DNA from: Gonium pectorale
Lineage: Eukaryota; Chlorophyta; Chlorophyceae; Chlamydomonadales; Volvocaceae
DNA length: 54,714 nt
Reading direction: 5' to 3'
NCBI GenBank assembly: GCA_001584585.1
Contig: LSYV01000078.1
Location: 159,235-213,948 of the forward strand
Both the position numbers and the translations under genes were made by a program. How positions within the stretch are numbered: position 1 is the first letter of the stretch; every line of letters begins with the position of its first letter. The notes under the pieces were generated by a model. The model was not told the DNA's origin. It worked only from the letters and a program-made list of their open reading frames with translations, and made no database searches. Below are positions 24,648 to 35,349 of the stretch, piece after piece.

Positions 24648-27600
24648 CTAGGGCCCCGAGTACGCCGCCGCCAGCCGGCCGCCGCCGCCGGACTGCTGAT
24701 GCATCAGCGGCGGCAGCAGGCCGCCGTACCCAGCACCGTACGCCGGGCCCTGGCCCTGGGCCTGCGCCTGGCCCTGCCCCTGCGGCACTGGCGCCGTGGG
24801 GTAGATCGCCGTCAGCTGCGGCGCCGCCGCCAGCAGCGCCTTGAGCCGCTCGTTCTCCACCGCGAGCCCCTGCAGCGCCGCCACGGTGGTGAGGTCGGGC
24901 CCCAGGCGGCCCCCGCCCAGCTTGCGTTGCAGCGCGAGCAGCTCCGCGTCGCGGCCTCCTGTGTGGATGGTGGCGGTGGTGGTGGTGGTGGTGGTGGTGG
25001 ATGGTGGCGGTGGTGGTGGTGGTGGTGGTGGTGGTGGGAGGTGCGCGGTTGGAGCGAGGGGGCGGGTTGAGGAGGAATCGTGAGGGGGAAGGGAAGGGAT
25101 GATTCGTCGGCGGGGCAGCAAAAGCGGGCCCCCGGCGGCCGCGAGGCAAGGCGACGGTCCGCCCGGAGCCGCCACCCCGCCACACCCCCATCCCCCTTCC
25201 CCCCTCAAGCCCCAGTGTAATTAGGCCACCCCACCCCGCCGCCCCGCCGCCACCCACCGCGCCCGGGACTCCGGTTGGGCGACCCCTGGCCGCCCGCGTA
25301 CGGGCTGTTGGCGTAGGGGTTGTTGTCCAGCTTGGACTGCCGGTCCATGACGCGCGCCATGCGCTTCTTGTCCTCCAGCGGCGTGTCGCGGACCACGAAG
25401 TCCGGCCGGTCGCCGGGCGGGCTGAGGCTGCGGTGCTCGTGCGGCTGGCGGCCGCGCTGCCGGGGCGGCTGCTGCGGCTGCGGCGGCCGCCCGCGGATGG
25501 GGCCCAGCTTGCCTGCGGGTGCCGTGCGGAGGAGGGCGCGGAGGGGGCGCGGGTGAGGGGGCAGGTGAATGAGCGTGGAGAGCACGCGGCGTAAGGGAAC
25601 GGAGGGAGTTACGAGTAGAGACGAGGGGCCGCCTGCAGGGCGCGGCGTTGCGCGGGTGCGTAGGTGAGTCCGTCAACAGGCCGGCACGCTCCAAGCAATG
25701 CACGCCACCCATCTCAGCATGGTCGCATGGTCGAAGCCATGTCCACAGCTGTGATTTTCCAGTGCCTCACGAGAGATCGGGCACGTTTCCGACCTCACGG
25801 CCTCTAGACGCACATACGGTACACACAGGGGCGTGCCTCGAAATCTCGTCTGCATCTCTGCTAGTAGCACACCGTTACGCGTGGAGCTCATCGCTTTTAG
25901 CTCATATTGGACACACACGCGTGCCTCAGAAAGTTGAAATGCCAAGCGACGGCGGCCCACCTGGGCTGACGCGCTGAGGCGGCGGCTGCGCGCCCCACGC
26001 GCCCGCGCCGCCGGTCAGTGCCGCCACCAGCGCCGCCAGGTCAGCCCCGCTGAGCACCTCCGCGGGCGCGGCGGCGGGCGGCTTCATGGAGTAGAAGTTG
26101 GAGCCGTGTGCGCCCAGGGGGCTGACGTCGGGGGGGCTCTGCGGGGCGCGGGCGGCGGCGAGGCTCTTGGGGACGGACCATGCCGCAGGTGGCGGCGGGA
26201 AGACCCCGGCGGCCGTGGCCCTGGCGGCTAGGCCGCAGCAGTCGATGACAGAGGCATGAGCGCGTTTGTGCGGTATCCTTAGAGGGGGAGGACGCTCACC
26301 ACACCCCCACCTTTGGCGCAGGCAGCGCGGCCATCAGGCGGGCGGTGCCCCCTGTCCGCCGACCCACGGACCCGGCACACCCTTCCCACAGGGAACAGGG
26401 GGCCCCACAGGCGCGCACGCGCCCCGCGCATGTCGGGAATACCGCTCGTCGCTTGATTGCGTTGCGATCCACCCAACCCCGTCCCTCGTCGTTACCAATT
26501 ACTGATTCCCAAGGAGCAGTTCTCTCCCGCGGCTCCCACAGCTGGAAGCGAAGCCCCTGCTGTAACCCAGACTCGAGGCAGCGCCCGAGGCCGCGCCGGC
26601 GAACGAGGGCCATAGTCCTCACCTGCATCTTGAGCAGCATGGCCAGCAGCGCATCGCGCTCCCGCGCCACCGCAGACAGCTGGGCCGCGTGGGCCGCAAG
26701 GTGCGGGTGGCCCGCGCCGCCGCCGCCGCCGCCGGCGACGCCGAGGGCGCCGACGCCGTTCCGGCCGACGCCGACGCCAGCGCCCAGCAGCGTCGCTGCC
26801 TGCAGACGTGGTACAGGGGGCGGGGCGGCACACGGGGCGTCGACTGGCGCGTTACGCAGCAGCCACCCTCACACAGTGAGACCGCACACACACTGTCACA
26901 CACACCGCCATCACTTTCGCGCTTACGCTCGTCGTATGCGTTTTCCTTTTCAACACACTGTCATGCCAGCTCAGCTCAGCTAAATGTATCCAGCCCAGTG
27001 CCCCAGCGCCCAGCGCCGCAGCGTTAAGTACTTAGAGGGTCTCTTCGCTGGGTTGGGCTCACGGGCTGCCGGCTAGGTTGTTTTGTCGCTTATAGACCTG
27101 TTTTGTCGTTCATGAAACCGCTTTGAGCACACCGTTACGCGTTTATAACACACTGTCATGCATCAAGCTTAGGATCATGTAGAACACACACACCTGCAGC
27201 CGCTGTCGCAGCTCGTCTCGCTCCGCCTCCACCACCATGCACCGCGCCTCCAGCGTCGCCACCCGCGCCAGCGCCTCGCGCGCCCGGCGCAGCGCCCCGC
27301 TGCCCACGTGGGCGACCGAGGGGTCCGGCTCCGTCGTGCCGCCGCCCCCTGCCGCCCCCGCCGCCGACTGCTGCTGCGCGTCCGGCGGCAGGTCCGCCAG
27401 GCCGCGCCACCGTGCCAGCTCGGCGCGGGTGACGTCCAGTTCCTGCTGCGCCTGGCCAAGCTGCTCGCTCAGCTCGCCAACCTGACGGGGAGGGGGGCAG
27501 GTCGCAGACGGGCAGGGGTCGTTGGAGGGGCAAGGCCCCCGATCGGATTCCCCCCCCCGATGCTGGGAGCGCGTCTGCCTCCGGGGTAACTGGTCGTGGA

Positions 27601-30600
27601 GGGAGCAGGCAAGGGCAATCAGGCGAGCGGTGTGTGCAGGCACCCAGACAGTGTCGTTTGCGGGCTTGTGCAGCAACGCGAGCATGTTGAGGGGTCGAGC
27701 GAAGCACGCTGCTGACCAGCCAGCGCTTGACCGTGACGTGGCGGAAAAGGGGAAGGAGGACACTCAGCGCTTCTGGGTGGGTCATCACACACGGCATCGC
27801 CGATTCGAGTCGCGTGGGGCTTGGTGGGGGCCCACAGAGCAAACCCTCACTGGGAACGTGATGAGGGGGCCCCGTGGGGAACGCCCGCACCCGGCAGCAC
27901 GGCCACCGCGTACGGCAGTACGGCACACGCGCCCGTACCGCGTACATTACCGCGACATTACGGCACGCTCCGGACACTCACGATGGCGCGTAGTCGTGAG
28001 GGCGCGTCCTCCGAGTCGCTCTCGTAGCTCTCCGAGTAGCCGCCGTCGCTCCGGTCCTCGGCCGCCTTGGCCGCCAGGCGCCGCAGGGCGGCCTCGGCCG
28101 CCGCCGCGCGCCGGCCCGCCGCCGCCGCCAGCGCCTCGGAGCTGGCCAGCTGGTGCTGCAGGCTGGTGAGCTCGGCGTGCATGAGGCCCACGGCCGCCAC
28201 GTTCTCCTGCAGGGACATGAAACGGCGGTGCGCGAAGACGTCGTCTCTGCCGCTCCTCACACGCTTCCACCGACCGATTTATACACGCACGGCGGGCAAG
28301 GCCCGCATGTGTGCGCCCCGCTCCCCCCCCCCCGAGGAGGGGCTCACCGTCAGGCGGGAGGCCTGGTTTGCGGCCGCCACGTCGGGCCCGCCCTCGTCGC
28401 AGGCGGGGTCGGCCAGCGGCGAGGGGCCCATCAGCGCCTCCAGGTCGTGAATGGCCTCCGCCACCTGCACGCGGCGGGCGGGCGGGCGGGAGGGAGGATC
28501 AGGGTCAGGGTCAGGGCCATCAGCGGACCGGCGTGGGGCCGCGTGCTGATGTGATCTGCAACTCGCAGGCGTGGCTTGCACTGGGCCGATGGGAACTGGC
28601 GCGTTCGTGCTTGGCTTGTTCATGCGCAGGTGGTGCTGTTTGGCAGCGCACACAGTGGCTGCGAGGCCCGGTGCCGTTGTAGACAAGAGATGGCCGGCTC
28701 AGCGGCAAGAAGGCACCTCAAGATGGCGTTGGCGATGGGCCATGGGCGGTTACCCCGCAAGCGATGCACCCTCGGGGCGATGCACAGGCACGGCCTCACG
28801 GGCCACGCGCCGCCGCTCACCGCTCGCTGCAGGCCCCCGGCCACGCCGCCGCCTGGTTGCGCCTCCGGATACGGCCCGCCGCCGCCGCCGCCACCGTCCC
28901 GCCGACGCCGCAGCTCGTCGCGCTCGTCCCGCATAGCACGTACGGCAACGACGATCTCCTGTACGGCGCACACGCAAAAGTGCGCACGTTGGGGTCAGGA
29001 CACGAATCCAACCTGACCGAATGCCGTTTCCTTCCTTCACCACCATCCGCCCATCCGCCCCCGCACCCCCACACACACACGATTTCAACCCGTTCGAATG
29101 AATGCGATTCAACGTCATGCGTTCCGACCCGTTTCCGCCCCCCACCCATCTGCCCACCTCGGGCTTGAGCGGCTCGTTCCGTGCGCTGGGGCTCATGCCG
29201 TCCGGGTCCAGCCCCGCCAACCGGGCAACCACCTGCGGCCGGGTGGGCGCGGGGGCGAGCAGGCGGGCAGGCGGGCAGGCAGGCATAAGATAGTCAGGGT
29301 CAGCACAGGCGAACGTCGGGCTTGAAATCATCATTCCTGTTCTTGCGCCAGACAGCAGCGTCGTGTCGACGACTAAGCCGACGGTGGGCAGCAGCCAGTG
29401 GCCCTCCTCGAAACCCTCCATCAGACCGGCACCCTTGTTGCCAGGGCCCCTTGATTGCCCTGCCCCCGCCCCCCACGGTGCCATCAAGCCGTGTGTGTTT
29501 CCACCGTCGCCAGGGCTACTCGTCGGCCCTCCCTCCCGCCCCCTGGTCCACACAAACGAGGGCTCCAGTGACGCACCTGCAGGCAGGCCACCGACGCCGC
29601 CGTCGCGGCGGCGACGGCGGCGGCCGTGGAGCTCTGCGCAGCGGCGCCGCGGGCTGCGGCGCGGCCGGGGCCTGCCGCGTGCCGCTGCCCCGATGGCTGC
29701 TTGGCCGGCCTGGGCGGCGGAGTGGGAGGCAGCTCGCCGTCGACGTCGCCGTGGTCCTGGTTGGTCAGCGCCTACAAAGGACAGTAATGGGGGCCGGGAG
29801 GCAGGAGGTTAAAAGGCTCCATTCGCACAGGAAGGACCTCGCTCAAAGGAGTCCCGTTTTTGCTGGAGAGCACGCGAGCACGGGACGCGGGGGCCATACA
29901 TCCTTGCCTCACAGCGGGGCTCACGAGCCGGAAGAAGAGGTGGAGGTTTGAAAGAAGCAGGGTTTGATAGAGAAAACTGGCCGCCAGCTGCGTTCGCCCG
30001 TCGCGGGGGAGGGGGCTGGCGCCGCATGTGGTGTGCCATGGGGTGTGCGGGCGGCGCACAATTACCGTCGCATTTCGCAGTGTCCCATTGCCTGCGCGTG
30101 CTGGGCTTGCACACAGTACGGCCCATGAACGCCGTACAACACCAACGTACAAGCGTCGTACCTTTAATCGGTCGAGCAGCCGCGCCTTGTCCAGCTCCAG
30201 CTGCCGTATTCGCTCCGCCGCCGCCGCGTCGTCGACCATGCCCGACGTGATGGCCGCCGGCTGGGGGAAGGACCCGCCGCCGCCGCCGCCAATGGTGCCG
30301 TGCCCGACGCCGTCGCGCCGCACCGCCGCCAGCTCGGCCCGCAGCGCCGCCACCTGCTGCTGAAGGGCCGCTGCAGCGGCGCCGCTGATGGCGCCGCCGA
30401 CGGCGCCCGAGCCCTTAACATAGCTGTTGACGGAGACCTGCGGCCGGGCGCGTCGAGGATGCGGCGCGTCAGGCAGGCAGGCAAGCACTTGCCATAGGGC
30501 TCGGATGAACATCGATGCACCTGGGGAACGGCTTTGGCTTGGCAGGCCCTTCCTTGCTATCAGCTGGCTTAGGCTAGCTGTCTGGGGCCGGCGGGAGCCG

Positions 30601-33600
30601 TGCAGTACACACTTGCCCTTTGCTGGCCAACCCTTGCTGGTCCAGGCAAACAGCTGTCCGCCTCCTTCAAACATTACCACCGTGTGTTGACCCTGTCTGT
30701 GGTGACCCGCGGGTCGGTCGCACGACCCACCCACCCACCCTCTTACCTGGTTGACCACCGACATGGCGCGGGTCGCGAAGGACAGCGTGTCAAACGTCTC
30801 GTCCAGCTGCTGGCTGCGGGTTTGGGAAAAACAGGAGGGCAGAGAAAGGAACAACCAGAGACATCAGAAACTCGCATGCCCTACTCGGCCAACGCCATGG
30901 GCCAACGCAGGCGCAGCTGTTGCTGCAGCTCCACCCCAATCCCTCCCTCCCCCCCGACTGCGCGCCAACTAGGTACCAGCGGGTGCTTTGGCGCCACCCA
31001 GCCGGTCACCAACGCGACCACCCTGCCCGCCCAACGCGGCTGCTCCGCACCTGGCGGGGTTGATGGTCGCAATGATGGCCGTCTTTGCGTTGCCGCCCAG
31101 GCACGGCTGCAGCAGCCGCGTGAGCTTGGAGTTGCGGTAGGGGATGAAGGAGCCGCGCCGGCCCTCCGCCAGCCTGCGCGGGGTCGGGGTCGGGGTCGGG
31201 GTCGGGGTTGGGGTCGGGGTCGGGGTCGGGGGGTAGGGCGGAAGATGGCGTTGAGCACCTCCGAGCCTTCCGCCTCGCGGACGGCCCCGTTCCCCGCAGG
31301 CACGCCGCTTCGGGCTGCTCCGGCTGCTGCTGGTAAAGCAGCAGCCCGGATATGGCAGTCACGTAGCCGAGGAGGCTGTCGGCCCGCGCGCCCACACCTC
31401 CTCACAAGCACCCGGCATCTCCGCCGCAACGCCGTGGGCGCCGACACGTGCTCACGTCGCCGCCGACGAAGCAGCGGCACGGTAAGCTGTCGTGGCATGA
31501 CACAACCCTGGTATGGGAAGCTGGGACGCCGCGGAGCTCATCCCCCCGCACCCACCCCGCGCTCCCTCCACCCCGGCCCCCCTCCACCCCGCGCTCCCTC
31601 CACCCGGGCGCCCACCTGGCCACCACGGTGCCCAGCATGAGCAGGGACACGTTGATGGAGGTGCCTTCCACGAAGCGCTCGCCCGTGCTGCCCGTCTTGG
31701 CGAGCCGCTCGCTGCCCGCCAGGTCCACGAACGAGACGAGGGCTGTGTGCAGGGGAGATAGGGTGGTGGCTGCGGCAGGGGGAGAGGGAGGGCGGGCGGA
31801 CACAGGAGGAGCGGTCACAAGGGGGAGTTGAAGGGGGAGGGTGCGGGAGGAGGAGCCAACCGCCAAGGATTGCGCACATGGCTTCTATAAAGGAGGGCCG
31901 GCAGGGCACCGTTGCGCAGTCCGCCTGTCAACGCTCACCGTCAACGTTCACGTCCTCTCGCCCCCAGCACGTTGCGCCCCCCCCCCGCTCTTGACCCCGT
32001 TCCCTTACCCCTCCTCGCGACCCAGCCCAACAAACCTCGATGCTCGCACGTCCTGTCGCCCCGTTCCGCAAGATGCCGCGGTTGCGGCTCCGTCCGCACC
32101 CATCCCTCCAGCTCTCCTTCCCAGACCCTCCGAGCCCTGACCCCCCGCCCCCGCCCCCGCCCAACCCTGCCCCCCTCCCCCCGCCCAGCGCGCCCCGCCC
32201 CTTCCCCCGCGCCCACTCACACTCCCTCGTCTCCAGCGCCAGACGCACGATGGTGTGACTGCGGCTGCTAACGGCGTTCATGGCGGTGCTGCCCGTGCTG
32301 CGGGCGGCGGCGCCCCGCTCCACCAGCGCCATCGCCTCGTGGGCGTCCGACACCGGCTGCGGCGGGGGCAGCGGCGGCGATGGGCAGCGGCGGCGAGAGG
32401 CACGCGGTTTGAGCACACGCAAAGCTGAGCTAAAAGCCAATGTTGACCTCAAGCCGAAAGCCCTGGTCTGGCCCTGGCCCCAGCGGACCAGGGATACCAA
32501 CAGCTTGGGCCGCTGCTGCTTTTGGAGACGGGCAGGAGAGTTGGCGGCCGCCGGCTCCAATGCTCGATTGTTCCATTTCTCCCGTCGCACAGTAAGGGAT
32601 GAGGCGACCGCTGCCCCAGCAGCCCAGCTGGCACCGCTCTGGACGCATACCCCGCTCTCGACCCGCATCCCCGCCCGCTCCCAACCTGCCCCAGCGCCTA
32701 ACAATCTATCAAAACGCTCTCACGACGTGAATGTGCACGATACCAATCTACCGCAACGCTTTGGATGTGAAAGTGTGTTGTGCACACGGCATATGGACTC
32801 ACCTGCTCCAGCAGTCCGCTGACGCGGACGCCCCAGCGCGGGTCGTCCTGGAGGGCAAGCTGAGCCGCCGCGGCCGCCCGCGTGGCGGCTGCGTGGGCGG
32901 GCGGACCCGGCGGCGGCGGCCCCGCCAGCAGGTCCCGCAGCTGCTCGTTATACAGCTCGAGCATGGACACCTGCGCTTGCGGTTGCGGTTAGTGGGAGTT
33001 GGCGGTTAGCGGTTAGTCGGCTGTTGCCGGCTGCGTACTTCGGAGCTGCCAAGGCGCTGGCACAGTGGGGTTGTTTGCACCTTCGCAGGCCACGGAGCAG
33101 TGCGGTCCCGGTGACTCACAGGTGCACGCAAGCACGCAAGCAAGTGGGAGCGTGCGGGTGCTTGGTGCGGGCGCTAGAAGGGAGAGCGCCCCAGACGGGG
33201 CATCCCCTTGACCGGAGCCCAGTCGGTTCCGCCGTGCGGGCTTTCCCGCGTCCACGACGCGCCAGTGCCCGACTCCCGAAACACGCCACACGCCACCCGG
33301 GTCAGCTCGGGCTGAAACCAAAGACGCATGCCGAGGTTGTCCGCCGTGCGGCGGATGCCGCGGCATCCTAGCTGGCCCGTCCCCGCGGCCCGCCACCTGC
33401 ACCTCGATTACCAAACCATGTTCTATAAACACAGGTGTGAAGCCAACTCGCCAATCGCACCTTGATCGTGTATTCCTCCGCCCCCGCCTTCAGCTTGAGC
33501 TGACTCTGCAGTCACGGGGCAGTGCAGACGACTCCGGTGACGAGCACATGACGCCACAGACAGGAGCGCGTTCGGATAATCCGAACGTGCCGATGAATCA

Positions 33601-35290
33601 GTATTGTTGGGCCCAGGGCTGTTGCACCGCTCGGGGTGTTGGTCACCGCCCGCGCAGCCCGCCCGACCCGCCACCCTCTTACACCAGTGCCAAATCCGCC
33701 CAAGCCCCGCGCGCCACCCGTCCCGCCCGCCCCCCAGTCCCCCACCTGGAGCGCCTGGAATATGTAGAGCAGCGACATGCCGATGGTGCCTTCGCCGTAG
33801 CGCCCCTCGCTGCCAAACATGGTGAACGTCTTGCCTGGAAGGGGCACGGGCAGAGATGGTTACCTAAACGGTTATCGAGACGGTCAGAGTCAAAGATAAA
33901 CGGTGCACCGACGCAAGGGCCATGGCGCAGCGGGCACCGTGGCACGGTCAGTGCCGGGTCGGGGTGCGGCCCGGATGAACTTGACCGACAGGCACAGTAA
34001 GGCTTGTTTACTTGAGCGCTTGGCATAGAAGCATCTCGAAGCACGTAACGCCCCCGCCGTGCGGCCCCAGTATACAACCCTCCCGCCTTATCTCCTCCCA
34101 CGCGTCGCCAAGCACCCCGGCGCCCTCCCAACCGCCAATCCCCAACCGCCAACCGCCAACCGCCAACCGGCCCGACCGTCACCCACCGCTGCCGGTTTGG
34201 CCGTACGCAAAGACGGTCGCGCTGACGCCGCCGACGGCGGCGTCCAGCAGCGGCGCCACGTGCGCCACCCACAGCTGGCGGGTGGTGCTGCCGGGGCCCA
34301 TCACCAGGTCGTAGCCGAACACGCGGTCCGCGGAGGCGGCGTGCTTGGGTACGTGCCCCTCGCGCAGCCGGACCGTGCGGCTGAGGGGTGGGCCGGGAGA
34401 AACGCGGAGGGGTAGTTCGAGAGACAGGTTAGGAACGGGCTGGATGCCTGCCGCATCCGCCCATCGCGGGTAGTGGGTTGAAGGAGAGCTGGGCGCTAGC
34501 AGCGTTTGTCCCGCGGGAGGGGGCACGAAAGGGGGAGGCTCGCGATTACGGTTCGATGGGGACGGGCCGGCACGCAACAGCATCCGCTCGTCGCGGGGGA
34601 GGACAGGTGAAGGGCGTAGGTTTGAGCGCAGGGGCGGGCGGGGGAGGAGAAGGGAACAAAGGGGGAGGCGGGGGAAGGCGACGAGCCTGCTGTGGCTGCA
34701 TGCACGTCGGGGCGGCAGGAGTAAGCTTGGAGGAAACTCGGGGGGTGGCGTTGGGCTCCTCATCCACGCCCTCCACCTCTGGTGGCCGCAAACGTACATC
34801 CGACTCGACCCGCCCAAAAGCTCCGCCCCCACTCTAAACCCACTCCGCACCCACTCTGGTGCCCACATGCCGTCTCGAGCCGTCCCAGAGCCCTCCACTC
34901 CGCCCCCCCTCTTCCAACTCACGCTGCCGGGTCCATAATCCACGCCGACACCTCGTCCCGGCTCGCCAGCGGCCGCGCCCGCACCGCCACGCGCACTCGC
35001 TCCCTCGAGGCGTTCTTGCCGCCCGCCGCCGCCGCCCCGAGGTCCGTGGTGCCCAGCAACGCGGTGCCGCCGCCGATGTCGCCTGCGCCGCCGTCGGCGC
35101 CCATTCCGCCGTCATCAACACCCATCACACCGAGATCCGCTCCCGCGTCCCTGCCCGGGCTTACGACGGGGGCGGGTTCCGGCGCCGGCAGCGCCGCCGC
35201 CGGGAGTGGCGGCGGCGGCTGGCTTAGTTGGGCTGCCATAGCTGACTCCCGTGCCGAGAATGAGGATGCCATGGACGCAGAGTGCATCAT
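24648..35290 (-). CDS. Kinesin-like protein with N-terminal motor and coiled-coil tail
   Basis: A microtubule motor. Exons: 35290-34923, 34380-34187, 33834-33746, 33505-33461, 32970-32803, 32356-32221, 31742-31616, 31173-31051, 30813-30747, 30437-30162, 29771-29577, 29232-29158, 28958-28821, 28464-28348, 28206-27982, 27481-27194, 26799-26623, 26165-25961, 25512-25258, 24958-24648. They total 3579 nt in one frame (1192 residues plus TAG). Motor motifs appear in order: [22 protein letters not shown] (P-loop), [22 protein letters not shown] (switch I), DLAGSE (switch II), [12 protein letters not shown]. The tail has charged helical segments (for example [17 protein letters not shown]) split by Gly/Ala-rich linkers. 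[10 protein letters not shown] replaces the usual INKSL-type motif, so I do not assign a subfamily. MM at 35290 is the first ATG after the gap; the frame is open further upstream. Confidence 0.93.
24966..25040. repeat. (GGT)n microsatellite in the last kinesin intron
   Basis: Almost pure GGT triplets with a few GGC and GAT interruptions, eight bases upstream of the final exon (24958). On the sense strand it reads CCA/CCACCA and forms most of the pyrimidine-rich tract before the acceptor. Confidence 0.9.
26909..26957 (+). repeat. Dispersed repeat C, copy in a kinesin intron
   Basis: Partner of 5503-5553. It is flanked by CACACACTGTCA-type repeats, and a related ACACACTGTCATGC is found again around 27150. 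Confidence 0.8.
31179..31232. repeat. (GGGGTC)n hexamer repeat abutting a kinesin splice acceptor
   Basis: About eight GGGGTC units with one GGGGTT variant. In gene orientation it is CCCCGA repeated and ends six bases before the exon starting at 31173, so the repeat itself serves as the polypyrimidine-like tract. The plus strand has many GGGG runs. Confidence 0.9.
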
Positions 35291-35329
35291 CCGCCTAGTC
35301 GTGGGAGGCAAGGCACACAGGGGGATAGG

Positions 35330-35349
35330 NNNNNNNNNNNNNNNNNNNN
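35330..35349. other. Assembly gap (20 N) between the kinesin and the WW protein
   Basis: The gap sits directly against six CTG triplets (35350-35367), which encode Ser in the upstream gene's frame. It looks like an unresolved trinucleotide repeat, and its true length is unknown. The reading frame is open on both sides: PEPASSSSS before it and [14 protein letters not shown] after it. Confidence 0.95.

Noticed and set aside
31179..31232. Telomere-like repeat
   Set aside because: The unit is GGGGTC, not the TTTTAGGG-type repeat of these algae, and it sits inside a gene.
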